DNA of 64,000 nucleotides from Pseudomonas japonica. GTDB taxonomy: Bacteria; Pseudomonadota; Gammaproteobacteria; Pseudomonadales; Pseudomonadaceae. The notes below the pieces were generated by a model. It did no database searches, had not been told where the DNA came from, and saw nothing but the letters and a program-made list of their open reading frames with translations. The stretch spans positions 62,001 through 126,000 of the forward strand of contig NZ_JAAMQU010000014.1 in the NCBI RefSeq assembly GCF_013522925.1. The letters run 5' to 3'. Position numbers and translations under genes: made by a program. Below, piece after piece: positions 34,561 through 44,073 of this stretch (the stretch's first letter is position 1; every line of letters begins with the position of its first letter).

Positions 34561-35340
34561 TTACTCGAAAATAGCCACGGCGCGCACGAACCCGGCGCTG
34601 GCTTTCTTGATCTTGTAAGGGAAGCAGCTCACGGTAAATCCAAAGGCAGGCAGCGTGTCCAGGTTCGCCAGCTTTTCCATCTGACCGTAGCCAATATCCC
34701 GGCCCGCCTTGTGCCCCTCCCAGATGAGCGAAGCGTCGCCGGTGGCGGCAAACCGCTCCCGCGTGTACTTGAACGGCGCGTCCCAGCTCCAGGCATCGGT
34801 GCCTACCACGCGCACGCCGCGGTCCAGCAGGTAAAGGGTGGCCTCGCGCCCCATGCCTACGCCTGCATCCAGGTAGCCTGGCTGGCCGAACAACGCCCCG
34901 GCCCGGGTATTCACCAGCACGATGTCCAGCGGTTGCAGCGTATGGCCGATACGGGCAAGTTCCGCCTCCACTTCGGCAGCCGTGACCACGTGGCCGTCTT
35001 CCATGGCACGGAAATCCAGTTTCACCCCCGGCCGCAGGCACCAATCCAGGGGCAGTTCGTCGATGCCCCAGGCGGACGTGCCTCCATCGGTGGTGGACGC
35101 GTAATGCCAGGGCGCGTCCATGTGGGTGCCACTATGAGTAGTGATCTGCAGACGCTCGGCGGCCCAGCTTTCGGCCCCCGGCATCTGGTCGATGGTGAGG
35201 CCGGGGAACATGGCGGCCATTTCCGGCCAGCCTTGCTGGTGGTCCATGTATTCGATGTGCGGCAACAACGGCGGTGGGTCGGTGTAAGGGTTATTTTCAA
35301 GGGTGACGGACAAGTCAACAAAGCGACGTTCAGACGTCAT
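34561..35340 (-). CDS. Cyclase family metal-dependent hydrolase (kynurenine formamidase-like)
   Basis: Protein of 259 residues in the family of kynurenine formamidase and isatin hydrolase. The metal-binding motif HSGTHMDAPWHY is intact, and VLVNTRAG and VRVVGTDAWSWD form the remaining active site. It probably hydrolyses an amide, lactone or lactam intermediate. The start at 35340 lies 1 bp after the stop of the dehydrogenase gene with GGAG upstream; earlier in-frame starts fall inside that gene. It is the last gene of the minus-strand catabolic cluster. Confidence 0.88.
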   Translation of the reverse strand: MTSERRFVDLSVTLENNPYTDPPPLLPHIEYMDHQQGWPEMAAMFPGLTIDQMPGAESWAAERLQITTHSGTHMDAPWHYASTTDGGTSAWGIDELPLDWCLRPGVKLDFRAMEDGHVVTAAEVEAELARIGHTLQPLDIVLVNTRAGALFGQPGYLDAGVGMGREATLYLLDRGVRVVGTDAWSWDAPFKYTRERFAATGDASLIWEGHKAGRDIGYGQMEKLANLDTLPAFGFTVSCFPYKIKKASAGFVRAVAIFE

Positions 35341-35341
35341 G

Positions 35342-36322
35342 TCACTGAACTCCATGCAAGGCGCGTTTCGACGCCGGGGTAAGGTTAAGGGCATTACGCA
35401 CCAGCGCGCTGGCGGTGCCATCGTGACGCAGGCCCAAGGCTCTGGCCCGCGGTGCCCGCAGCACGGGGTAGGCGCCAAACAGGCGTTCAAGCTCCGGGTC
35501 GGGCTCATAACGCAACCGTGCGCGGCCCGCCTCACCGTAGCGGTCGGCTAGCGCATCCACTACCTCGGCGATGGACAGCCGCAACACGGGCAACTGCCAC
35601 ACGCGGCCGGCATCGGCTGGCACGCCTGCAACTTCGGCGGCGCGTATGAGGTTGTCGGCGCAACAGTTCACCGACATCCACCAGGCCGTGGCCTGGGGCG
35701 ATACGGGGCAAGTGTACGGTTGCCCCGCCGCATAGCTGTGCAACAGCTCACTCATGAACGCCGAGCGCAGGCCGTTGGGTGCCGGCGGGCGAGCGACGAT
35801 GCCGGGCAGGCGCAAGGCGCGGCCATCCACATCACCCCGCCGGGCGAGGTCTTCGATGGCGATCTCGATCATGCGCTTGTGCGCGCCGTAGCTCAGCGCC
35901 GGATGGGCCGGCGCCTGTTCGTCCATACGCGCTGGCAGCGCCGCGCCGTATACCGCCACGCTACTGGCAAATACCAGCACCGGGACGTTGCTCGCCTGGC
36001 GCAATTGCTCGAGCAGTTCCAGGCTGGCGAGCAGGTTCACCTGATAACCCAGCGGGTAATCGCGCTCTGCCGTGCCGCCGGCAATGCTCACCAGATGGAA
36101 CACCACATCGATGCCGTCGGCCAGCACGCGGCGCAGCAACGCGGCGTCCGCAACGCTGCCCTCATGCCGGCGGACCCGGGAGTCCTCCACAGCGGTGTCA
36201 AACCCGGTATCGAGCAAGCGCAGCAGCGCCAGACGCTCGCCCCGCACATGCCCCTGAGCGAGCAGGCGGCGGGTCAGCGCCTGGCCCACAAAGCCGTTGG
36301 CGCCGGTGATCAATACACGCAT
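35342..36322 (-). CDS. NAD-dependent epimerase/dehydratase (D-erythronate dehydrogenase-like)
   Basis: Extended short-chain dehydrogenase of 326 residues. The NAD-binding GANGFVGQALTRRLL is at the N-terminus, SSVAVYG precedes the catalytic YGAHK (YxxxK). The overall pattern resembles DenD, which oxidises D-erythronate, but here the neighbours point to a ring-cleavage product or sugar-acid-like intermediate. GAGGAG lies 6 nt before the ATG. It lies 10 bp behind the FAH gene and 1 bp before the cyclase gene, within a tight operon. Confidence 0.85.
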   Translation of the reverse strand: MRVLITGANGFVGQALTRRLLAQGHVRGERLALLRLLDTGFDTAVEDSRVRRHEGSVADAALLRRVLADGIDVVFHLVSIAGGTAERDYPLGYQVNLLASLELLEQLRQASNVPVLVFASSVAVYGAALPARMDEQAPAHPALSYGAHKRMIEIAIEDLARRGDVDGRALRLPGIVARPPAPNGLRSAFMSELLHSYAAGQPYTCPVSPQATAWWMSVNCCADNLIRAAEVAGVPADAGRVWQLPVLRLSIAEVVDALADRYGEAGRARLRYEPDPELERLFGAYPVLRAPRARALGLRHDGTASALVRNALNLTPASKRALHGVQ

Positions 36323-36332
36323 GGGTCGCTCC

Positions 36333-37310
36333 TCAGGCCTGAGCCACCCGTTGCTCGATGGCCCCGAACAGCAGGCTACCGTCGGCGCCACACGCCTCCA
36401 TGCGTACGCGGTCACCGAAACGCATAAAGCCGGTGACAGGCGCGCCGGACGCAATCATCTCGATGGCGCGGCGCTCGGCAATGCACGCCGAGCCTACGTC
36501 CCGGTTGCGATTGGAGACGGTGCCAGAGCCGATCAATGTGCCGGGGCCAAGGCGGCGCGTGAACGCGGCGTGGGCAATCAACTGATCGAAACCGAAGGTC
36601 ATCTGGCCGCCGTGGGGGTGGCCGAACCATTGTTCGTTCCACTCCACCCGCAACGGCAACTGCACCCGGCCGTCGCGCCAGGCATCGCCCAACTCGTCGG
36701 GTGTAACGGCCAGCGGCGCGAAGGCCGAGGACGGCTTGGCCTGGAGGAAGCCGAAGCCGGTAGTCATTTCCCGCGGCGCCAAGGCACGCAGGCTCACATC
36801 GTTGAGCTGCAGGATCAGCTTCACATGGCCAAGCGCGTTTTCGGCCGGGCAGCCCAGCGGCACCTCGTCCACCAGCACGGCGAACTCACCCTCGAAGTCA
36901 ATGCCGTGGCTTTCGCTGGGCAGCCGAATGTCGTCGTGCGGTCCCTGGAAATCATCGCCCGCGCCCTGGTACATCAAAGGGATGCGGTCTGCACCTTCGA
37001 TAGGGGGAAGGTTGAAGGCTTTTTGCATCAGCTCGCCATGGCTCATGAAGGCCGAGCCATCGCACCATTGATAGGCCCGGGGCAAGGGTGCCATGGCCTG
37101 CCGCGGCTCGAAAGCGAACGCACCCGAACAGGCGCCGTGTTCCAGTTGCGCGGCCAGGGCCCGTAAGGCCGGCTCGCATTCATCCCAGCGCTCGATGGCC
37201 TGTTGCAAGGTTGCGGCAATGGGGGCTGCATCCACCGCCTTTGTCATGTCACGGCTTACCACTACAAGGCGCCCGTCGGCGCGGCCGTTTTTCAGCGTTG
37301 CGAGTTTCAT
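36333..37310 (-). CDS. Fumarylacetoacetate hydrolase family protein
   Basis: Metal-dependent C-C hydrolase or decarboxylase of 325 residues. The metal-ligand block GIDFEGEFAVLVDEVP and the oxyanion-side GPGTLIGSGTVSNRN are typical of the long FAH branch. It likely hydrolyses an acylpyruvate-type product from ring cleavage. Its ATG overlaps the cupin stop by 4 bp. In a cluster with an FAD monooxygenase and an extradiol dioxygenase it is the natural late-step enzyme. Confidence 0.9.
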   Translation of the reverse strand: MKLATLKNGRADGRLVVVSRDMTKAVDAAPIAATLQQAIERWDECEPALRALAAQLEHGACSGAFAFEPRQAMAPLPRAYQWCDGSAFMSHGELMQKAFNLPPIEGADRIPLMYQGAGDDFQGPHDDIRLPSESHGIDFEGEFAVLVDEVPLGCPAENALGHVKLILQLNDVSLRALAPREMTTGFGFLQAKPSSAFAPLAVTPDELGDAWRDGRVQLPLRVEWNEQWFGHPHGGQMTFGFDQLIAHAAFTRRLGPGTLIGSGTVSNRNRDVGSACIAERRAIEMIASGAPVTGFMRFGDRVRMEACGADGSLLFGAIEQRVAQA

Positions 37311-37885
37311 CGGGCAACCTCCACGTTAACCAGCTCATCGGCATAGCGGCCATCGAGCAGCACGAACAGCATGCGAGCAGGCTGCTCGGTCCGGTTGCTC
37401 CAGGCATGGTTGGTGCCGCGCTGTACCACCACATCACCCCGCGTGAGGTGAATTTCTTCGTCGTCCAGCACCAGCCACACCTCCCCCTCCAGCACCACGC
37501 CGTAGTCGAGGGTTTCAGTGCGGTGCATCAGGGCATGGCGTGAGGTTGCATGACCGGTGCCCGCCTGGGCCTGGCCGATTTCGGCAAACGCTGCGGCGGC
37601 CGCTTCAGGCGACAGGCCGCTATGCTGGCTGTCCGGCGGAATGTCCACAACGCGCAACACGCTGCCCTGGGGGGCCGGGCCGAGCTTCAGGGGGCGGTCG
37701 CAGGGGTCCCCGGCGTTATCGATAGGCACGGGGCTTCCCTGGCTGTTCCACAGTTCATGGAACACAGTGCCGGGCACCGCTTGCAAAGGGAATACATGGG
37801 GCGTGGGTGCCGCGTCGATAGCGACAGCGCGGCCCCGGGCATCGTGCCCGGTGATCACACGCTTGAACGTAGGCAAGGCAGGCAT
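37307..37885 (-). CDS. Cupin domain protein
   Basis: Single-domain cupin of 192 residues. The cupin core runs from MHRTETLDYGVVLEGEVWLVLDD to GDVVVQRGTNHAWSNRTEQP. The first motif has one His and a Glu, while the second His is in NHAW, so a metal site is likely. It is too short for gentisate dioxygenase; it may be an isomerase, a decarboxylase or a small dioxygenase. AAGGA precedes the ATG. It overlaps the FAH gene by 4 bp and follows the MFS gene by 15 bp. Confidence 0.85.
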   Translation of the reverse strand: MPALPTFKRVITGHDARGRAVAIDAAPTPHVFPLQAVPGTVFHELWNSQGSPVPIDNAGDPCDRPLKLGPAPQGSVLRVVDIPPDSQHSGLSPEAAAAAFAEIGQAQAGTGHATSRHALMHRTETLDYGVVLEGEVWLVLDDEEIHLTRGDVVVQRGTNHAWSNRTEQPARMLFVLLDGRYADELVNVEVAR

Positions 37886-37900
37886 GACGTGTCCTTGTTG

Positions 37901-39169
37901 TTATAAAGGGGTGTGAGTACCGGGTTGAGAGCTTCCCGGGGCGCTGCCGCTACGAACAGCGTGAAAGGTCTGATTATCGGTAGCGGGCACCTGGCTTTCC
38001 GGCACCGAATGCAAGCCCTGGCTCAACTTCAAACAGCACAGCCCGATCAGCACCTGCACCCCGGCGACCACCAGCAAGGCCATGGGCAAGCTGGCAGGCA
38101 CGCCACCGGTAAGCGCGAGCACGACCAAAGGGCTGGCAAATTCGCCGGCGAAGATGGATGCGGTAAACAGCCCGCTGGCCCTGCCCCGCTGGGCAAAGGG
38201 CACCCGGACCATGATGGCGCCGATCAGGTTGGGCAGCATCATGCCTACCCCTACACCGTTCAGCGTGACCGCCGCAGCCACTTGTCCAGGGCTACCGGCC
38301 AGGGCCAGCCAGGCACCACCAGCACCGGCGCATACAAACGCCAGCAACAACGCCCGGCGGGTGTGTTGGCCCAGCCAGCGGTAGCTCAAGGCGCCAACCA
38401 CCACGCCCAACTGGTTGGCCGCCATGGTGGCGCCGATCTGCGCCGGATTGTCTACGCCCAGCAATGCCAAGCGAAAGCCGCCCTGGATAGGCACAATGAA
38501 CAGGCTTACCCCGGCGATCACCGCCAGCAGGTAGAACGCCTGCAAGCCGGACCAGGCGCTGCCGCCCTCCACAGGGTTGCCCGGCTGCATAGCCCCGGCG
38601 CGTGGCTCCCACAGCAGGCGCAGCACCAGCGGCAGGAAAATTACCCCGCTGGCATACAGCCAGAACGGCGTGCGCCAGTTCTGCTCACCCAGTGCCCCAC
38701 CGATGCCCATGAACAGCGCGGCGGACAGCGAAGTGGCGACCATTTGCAAGGCGAACAGGCGTTGCCGCCGCGTGCCGCTGTAGTAGTCCCCCATGAGGGT
38801 GGTGCAAGCGGTCATGATTGCCGCCTCGGCCAGGCCAATGCCGGCACGGCTGGCCACGATTGCCGGCAGCGATGGCAGCCACAGAGGTAACAACCCGCAC
38901 AGGCTATAGAGCATCAGCGCCAGGCACAGCAGCGGCTTGCGCCCGAAGCGGTCAGCCATCAGCCCGGCGAACGGCGCCAGCACGGCGACTACCAGCGCAG
39001 GCAGCGTAAGGCTCAAAGGCACCAGCACAGCGGCGCCCGGCACGTCGGCGAAGTGGGCCTGCATGCGAGGCAGCACGGGTGCCAGCAGCACCGCGCCCAG
39101 CACCGGCAAACAACTACCAAGCAACAACAGGGCTGACTGTGGCCAGCCGGCCACGCGCTCACCGTTCAT
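37901..39169 (-). CDS. MFS transporter
   Basis: Major facilitator of 422 residues with 12 predicted helices. The loop 2-3 motif ADRFGRKPLLC is present and the protein resembles the drug:H+ antiporter/aromatic-acid branches. Its start overlaps the end of the MMPL gene by 11 bp. Inside this cluster it is expected to import the substrate or export an intermediate. Substrate not readable. Confidence 0.88.
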   Translation of the reverse strand: MNGERVAGWPQSALLLLGSCLPVLGAVLLAPVLPRMQAHFADVPGAAVLVPLSLTLPALVVAVLAPFAGLMADRFGRKPLLCLALMLYSLCGLLPLWLPSLPAIVASRAGIGLAEAAIMTACTTLMGDYYSGTRRQRLFALQMVATSLSAALFMGIGGALGEQNWRTPFWLYASGVIFLPLVLRLLWEPRAGAMQPGNPVEGGSAWSGLQAFYLLAVIAGVSLFIVPIQGGFRLALLGVDNPAQIGATMAANQLGVVVGALSYRWLGQHTRRALLLAFVCAGAGGAWLALAGSPGQVAAAVTLNGVGVGMMLPNLIGAIMVRVPFAQRGRASGLFTASIFAGEFASPLVVLALTGGVPASLPMALLVVAGVQVLIGLCCLKLSQGLHSVPESQVPATDNQTFHAVRSGSAPGSSQPGTHTPL

Positions 39170-41636
39170 GGGTGGCCTCCAGGGCTTTGGGTGGAAGGGG
39201 CAGACGGCGCTCGGTACGTGGTGCTTCCCGACTGGCCTGTGCCAGCGTCTGAGCCTGGCCTTGGCGGGCCTTCGGCAACAGGAAGCAGGCCAGTGCCGGC
39301 AGCAACACCAGTGCGCCCACCATGTTCAGCACGAACATGAAGGCCAGCAGCACGCCCATGTCCGCCTGGAACTTGATCGGCGAGAACATCCAGGTGCCCA
39401 CTGCCACCGCCAGGGTGATGCCGGTAAGCATCACCACCCGCCCGGTGAAGCGCAGGGCCCGCTGATAGGCTTGCGACAGAGTGGCGCCCTGGCGCATTTC
39501 AGCCAACACGATGGTCATCACATAGAGGGCGTAGTCCACGCCAATGCCCACGCCCAGGGCGATCACCGGCAAGGTAGCGACCTTGATGCCTATGCCCAGC
39601 CACACCATCAGTGCCTCACAGAGGATGGAGGTGAGCGCCAGCGGCAGCACCGCGCACACCACTGCGCGCCACGAACGGAAGGTCACCAGGCACAGCAACA
39701 CCACCGCGCCATACACCCACCACAGCATTTCCCGGCTAGCCTGGTGCACCACGATGTTGGTGGCCGCCTCGATCCCGGCGTTGCCCGCTGCCAACAGGAA
39801 CTGCGCGTTCTCGTTGTCGTTGTCGCGGGCGAACTGCTGCACGCTGTCTACTACCCGGGCAAGGGTGTCGGCCTTGTGGTCGGTAAGGTAGGCATACAGG
39901 GTGAGCAGGCTGCAGTCTTCGTTGTACAGGCCGCGCGGCGCGCCAGCGGTGACCATGTTCAGGGTGGCCTGGTTGTTCACCAGTTCGTACCACTTCGGGC
40001 TGCCTTCGGAGAGGCCTACCAGCACACGGCGGTTGAGTAGCGCCAGCGAGTTGGTGGAATCCACGCCCTCCAGCCCGCGCAGGCGCCAGTCGAGCTGGTC
40101 GACCCGGCGCAGGGTGTCGTAGCTGGAGCAACCACCTTGCGGGGTTTTAACCATCACTGCGAACACGTCGCTGCTGGCGCCGTAGTGGTCGGTCATGTAG
40201 GCGCTGTCACGGTTGTAGCGTGAGTCGGCGCGCAGTTCGGGCGCGCCGGCATCCAGGTCACCGACTTTGAGGTGCAAGCTGGTGAGGTAGCCGCCGATGG
40301 CCATCACTGCCGCCACCGCGACCGCCGCCATTGCCCAGCGCGGGTGGGTGAAACGGTCCAGGACCGCCCACAGCCCCTTTATCTCCCCGTCCTCGGCCGC
40401 GCTTTCGCCGCGCAGGCTGCGTTGCGCCGCATGAGCGCTCACGCCCAGGTACGACAGCAGCACCGGCAGCAGAATCAGGTTGGTGAAGATCAGCACCGCC
40501 ACGCCCAGGCTGGCGATCAGCGCCAGGTCCTGAATCACCTGGATCTTGATCACCATCAGCACGGCAAAGCCCACTGCGTCACACAGCAGCGCGGTAAGCC
40601 CTGCAAGGAACAGGCGGCGGAAGGTGTAGCGGGCTGCGACCAGGCGATGCATGCCTCGGCCTACGTCCTGCATGATGCCGTTCATTTTCTGCGCGCCGTG
40701 GCTGATGCCGATCGCGAACACGAGGAACGGTACCAGCACCGAGTACGGGTCCAGCGCATAGCCGAGCATCGGCAACAAGCCCAGTTGCCAGATCACCGCT
40801 ACCAACGAGCAGCACAACACCAGCAAGGTGCTACGCAGGCAGCGGGTATAGGCGAACAGCACCACGGCCGTGATCACGATGGCGGCGGCAAAGAAGGCAA
40901 GGATCTGCACCAGCCCGTCGATGAGGTCGCCCACCACCTTGGCAAAGCCGGTGATGCGCACCTCGGTATGGGCGTTTTGGTATTTAGCCCGCAGCGCTTC
41001 CAGTTGGCTGGCAAACGCGTGGTAGTCCAGCGGCTTGCCGTCAGCGGTGGTGGTCAGCAGCGGTACATACACAATGCTCGAGCGTTGGTCGAACGCCACC
41101 AGTTGGCCGATTTCGTTGGAGCGCTGCACGTTTTGCCGCAGCGCCGCCAGGCTGGCCGCCGCGCCGTCGTAGCCGTCAGGGATCACCGGGCCGCCTTCCA
41201 GGCCCTCTTCGGTCACGCCTACCCAACGTACCGACGGCGTCCAGAGGGAACGCATGTACGCGCGGTCCACGCCGGGAAGCAGGTACACCTCGTCGTTGAG
41301 CTTTTGCAGGGTGGCCAGGTAGCCGGGGCTGTAGATATCGCCGTCGCGGTTGGCCACACTGATCCGCACCGCGTTGCCCAGGCCCGACAGCTCCTGGCGG
41401 TGCTCCAGATAGTTGGCAATGAAAGGATGGCCAGACGGGATCATCTTCTCGAAGCTGGCATTGAGCGTAAGCCGCGTGGCCTGCCAGCCCAGCAGTGCCG
41501 TGACCAGCAGGCACAGCAACAACACCAGCCGCCGGTGGTTGAACAGTGCGCGCTCCAGCCAGGAACCGGACGCTGCGTCGAAGTCTTCCAGGCGCCCGCT
41601 TTCAGGGCTGGCGCCGGTGGGGGAATGGCTCAGCAT
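39159..41636 (-). CDS. MMPL/RND family transporter
   Basis: Inner-membrane transporter of 825 residues. There is one N-terminal helix (LVLLLCLLVTALLGWQATRL), a first periplasmic loop, five helices near residues 240-400 (containing the GISHGAQK motif), a sixth helix near 440, a second loop, and a final five-helix bundle near 640-790 (GVGIGVDYALYVM). MMPL/RND proteins of this short type move lipids or hydrophobic molecules. It lies 3 bp after the YCF48-like gene and follows DUF1302 and DUF1329, a repeated combination in clusters for hydrophobic aromatics, terpenes and steroids. Probably an envelope uptake or export machine. Confidence 0.88.
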   Translation of the reverse strand: MLSHSPTGASPESGRLEDFDAASGSWLERALFNHRRLVLLLCLLVTALLGWQATRLTLNASFEKMIPSGHPFIANYLEHRQELSGLGNAVRISVANRDGDIYSPGYLATLQKLNDEVYLLPGVDRAYMRSLWTPSVRWVGVTEEGLEGGPVIPDGYDGAAASLAALRQNVQRSNEIGQLVAFDQRSSIVYVPLLTTTADGKPLDYHAFASQLEALRAKYQNAHTEVRITGFAKVVGDLIDGLVQILAFFAAAIVITAVVLFAYTRCLRSTLLVLCCSLVAVIWQLGLLPMLGYALDPYSVLVPFLVFAIGISHGAQKMNGIMQDVGRGMHRLVAARYTFRRLFLAGLTALLCDAVGFAVLMVIKIQVIQDLALIASLGVAVLIFTNLILLPVLLSYLGVSAHAAQRSLRGESAAEDGEIKGLWAVLDRFTHPRWAMAAVAVAAVMAIGGYLTSLHLKVGDLDAGAPELRADSRYNRDSAYMTDHYGASSDVFAVMVKTPQGGCSSYDTLRRVDQLDWRLRGLEGVDSTNSLALLNRRVLVGLSEGSPKWYELVNNQATLNMVTAGAPRGLYNEDCSLLTLYAYLTDHKADTLARVVDSVQQFARDNDNENAQFLLAAGNAGIEAATNIVVHQASREMLWWVYGAVVLLCLVTFRSWRAVVCAVLPLALTSILCEALMVWLGIGIKVATLPVIALGVGIGVDYALYVMTIVLAEMRQGATLSQAYQRALRFTGRVVMLTGITLAVAVGTWMFSPIKFQADMGVLLAFMFVLNMVGALVLLPALACFLLPKARQGQAQTLAQASREAPRTERRLPLPPKALEATHER

Positions 41637-41639
41637 CGG

Positions 41640-42695
41640 TTACTCCGTAGAAGGCTGGGTGGCTGAAGGCAAAGCAATGCGGGCCGGGCCGCCGAAACCT
41701 ACGGCCACCAGGTTGCCGTCACGGGCCTCGATGGCCGCGGTCAAGGGTGGCCCGGGCTGGCTACCCAGGGGCCGCGCCACGCCCTCTGCGCTGACTTGAA
41801 GTAGCCCGCCGGCCTGATTGATCACCAGCGTGCCTGCAGGCCGGGACACCAAGGCGTTCACCGAGACGGTAATGGGATTGGTCAGGGTGTCGAACTGTTC
41901 GGTGCGGGGATCGAACACCAGCAGGCTGCCACGCAAACCGCCCAGCAAAATGCGCTGGTCCGGCAACGCGCTCAAGGCAAAGAAACTGCCTTCGTAGGGG
42001 GTGGGTACCGCGTCGAAGTGCGCGCCGTCGTCTGCCGAACGGAGGAACAAGCCTTGCTCGCCAGCGACGTACAGGGCGGCGCCTTGCCGTTGTACCGCGT
42101 ACAGGTGCAGCCCTTGCGGGTTAGGCAAGCGGCCCATCCAGGACTGCCAGGTCGCACCGCCATCTTCGGTCGCCATGGCCAGGCCGTAGGCGCCCACCAC
42201 CACACCATGGCGGGCGTCACTGAAGTTCAGCGCCAGCCACGGCTTGTCGGCGCCATCTGCCACCAGCCGTTTTGCGGCGCCCAGCCGGGCCTCGTCGCCG
42301 CTGGCCTGAGCGGCGTTCAGCTCCAGCCGCGCTGCCTCGGTGCCGTCCAGCTGCAGGGCCCAGTGCTCCCCACCATCGTCGCTGTGCAACACCACACCCG
42401 CGTGGCCGATGGCCCAGCCCTGGCGGTTGTCGACAAAGCGAACGGCGGTCAAGGTATTGGTCACTGGCACCGTGGCCGGGCGCCAGCCATTACCGTTGTC
42501 GTCGGACAGCAGCACGGTGCCCCGCTCGCCCACAGCCACCAAGCGGTCGCCGGCGCGGGTGATGTCCAGCAACACGGCATGCAAGCCCTGAGCGGTGGCG
42601 GGTGCAGGCGCCGCCGCAGTGCTGGCAGCCTGTACGGGGCTTGTGACCAGTGCGCCCGCGAGTACGGCAAGGGCGATCAGCCTGTTGGCGTTCAT
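41640..42695 (-). CDS. Periplasmic YCF48/Hcf136-like beta-propeller protein
   Basis: Protein of 351 residues with a signal peptide (MNANRLIALAVLAGALVTSPVQA). Propeller repeats are visible as ERGTVLLSDDNGNGWR, GHAGVVLHSDDGGEHW, GLAMATEDGGATWQSW and GLFLRSADDGAHF. In plants the relative is a photosystem II assembly factor; in bacteria it accompanies DUF1302/DUF1329/MMPL genes. The start at 42695 lies 1 bp after the DUF1329 stop; an in-frame start at 42755 falls inside that gene. Probably a scaffold for the envelope transport complex. Confidence 0.87.
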   Translation of the reverse strand: MNANRLIALAVLAGALVTSPVQAASTAAAPAPATAQGLHAVLLDITRAGDRLVAVGERGTVLLSDDNGNGWRPATVPVTNTLTAVRFVDNRQGWAIGHAGVVLHSDDGGEHWALQLDGTEAARLELNAAQASGDEARLGAAKRLVADGADKPWLALNFSDARHGVVVGAYGLAMATEDGGATWQSWMGRLPNPQGLHLYAVQRQGAALYVAGEQGLFLRSADDGAHFDAVPTPYEGSFFALSALPDQRILLGGLRGSLLVFDPRTEQFDTLTNPITVSVNALVSRPAGTLVINQAGGLLQVSAEGVARPLGSQPGPPLTAAIEARDGNLVAVGFGGPARIALPSATQPSTE

Positions 42696-42696
42696 C

Positions 42697-44055
42697 TCAG
42701 CGCACGCCTTCGCCGGCGAGGGCATCAGGAGTGAACACGCTGTCCTTGTAGGCATTCACTACCCGGTACTGCTCACTCTTGCCGGCAAAGATGTCACCGG
42801 TAAACCAGGCGCCCGAGAGCAGGTCGTAGAAGCCGTTGGTGAGGGTGACCACGCCTGGCAGGTCTGGCAGCACTACCGGAGTGGTCCAGAGCGCCTTGGC
42901 CAGCTGGTTCTGCGCATCGTAGCGCTCGCCCAGCACCGCAGCCCAGGTGTCTTCGTCCACGTAGTAGGTGCTGCGCGGCATCACATGGCGCTTACCCGCC
43001 TTGAGGGTGGCTTCCACTACCCACACACGGTGCAATTCCCAGCGCAGCGCGGAGGGGTTCAAATGGTGCTCGCCCAGCAGGTCGGTAGGGTTGGCGGCCG
43101 TGAACACCTTGTTTGCGTTGTAAGGGATGTAGAGCTCCTTCTTGCCTACCAGCTTCCAGTCGAAGCGGTCCAGCCGGCCGTTGAACACATACAGCTCATC
43201 GAAGCTCATTACACCGGCCGTGGCCGGGGTAGGCGTGTCGCAGCAGGCGTTGGGCAGGCGGCGCACCCGGCGCTGACCTGGCAGGTAGGTCCATACACCG
43301 GCATTGTCGGCGTTGATGTTTTCCCGCCCGGTGATGGCCTCGCCGGCGCGCAGGGGCGGGCCATCGTTCACCATGCGAATCGACCAGAAGGTGCCGTCCT
43401 TCTTGCCGCCATCAGGCAGGTACCACGGCATTTGCATGTCCGCGCGCGAGTCGTTGGTGAGTACGTGCTTGCCGTCGGCGGTGGTCAGGTACTGGGTGAA
43501 GTTGGCGTGCCAGGACGCACCGCGCCAGCGCAGCAGGTGGTTCCACATCACCTCCACCCCTGCCTTGGGGATCGGGAACGGAATACCGCCCTGGGCGTTT
43601 TCGGGCATGGCGCCGGCAGAGCCTTCGGTCAGCTTCGCGCCTGTGGCGTTGGCATAGGTAGCGTCATACACCGCCTGGGGCGCGGCGGCGGTGCGGTGGG
43701 TGGCATACACGTCGAGCTTGTAGCTGTCAGGGTACTTCTTGAGCATGGCCTTGGTGCCTTCGGACAGTTTGTCCGCGTACTGGGCCATGTTCTGGGCAGT
43801 AATGGTCAACAGCGGCTTTTCGCTTGCGAAGGGATCGCTGCGCTTGCCATCGCCGCCACCGGCCTGCACCAGCCCGCCGGTCCAGGCCGGGATGCTGCCG
43901 TCGGCGTTGCCGGAGCGCTCGGCGCCCAGAGGCGTGAGGGTGGTTTTCAAGGTGTCGGCTTCGGCGGCGCTGACGGCGGCCTGCACCGGATTGGCCAGGC
44001 AGGCGGCAGCCAGTAAAGCGACCGACAAGGCACTCAGGCGGTGGCGAAGGTTCAT
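42697..44055 (-). CDS. DUF1329 family outer-envelope protein (LolB-like)
   Basis: Protein of 452 residues with a signal peptide ending near ANPVQA. The N-terminal LTPLGAERSGNADGSIPAW is the DUF1329 signature. The structure of the family resembles LolB/LppX lipid carriers. The ATG at 44055 is preceded by AAGGGG; a TTG two codons earlier is also open. It lies 18 bp behind DUF1302 and 1 bp before the YCF48-like gene. Related pairs have been linked to uptake of hydrophobic compounds such as alkanes in marine bacteria. The substrate here is unknown. Confidence 0.88.
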   Translation of the reverse strand: MNLRHRLSALSVALLAAACLANPVQAAVSAAEADTLKTTLTPLGAERSGNADGSIPAWTGGLVQAGGGDGKRSDPFASEKPLLTITAQNMAQYADKLSEGTKAMLKKYPDSYKLDVYATHRTAAAPQAVYDATYANATGAKLTEGSAGAMPENAQGGIPFPIPKAGVEVMWNHLLRWRGASWHANFTQYLTTADGKHVLTNDSRADMQMPWYLPDGGKKDGTFWSIRMVNDGPPLRAGEAITGRENINADNAGVWTYLPGQRRVRRLPNACCDTPTPATAGVMSFDELYVFNGRLDRFDWKLVGKKELYIPYNANKVFTAANPTDLLGEHHLNPSALRWELHRVWVVEATLKAGKRHVMPRSTYYVDEDTWAAVLGERYDAQNQLAKALWTTPVVLPDLPGVVTLTNGFYDLLSGAWFTGDIFAGKSEQYRVVNAYKDSVFTPDALAGEGVR

Positions 44056-44073
44056 GGACAATCCCCTTTATTG

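Noticed and set aside
37307..37885. Cupin as gentisate 1,2-dioxygenase
   Set aside because: At 192 residues with one cupin domain it is far shorter than that enzyme; ring cleavage is better explained by the VOC dioxygenase.
40272..41666. 464-codon open frame on the plus strand
   Set aside because: Antisense to the MMPL transporter; translation is rich in Gln, His and Arg with no domain.
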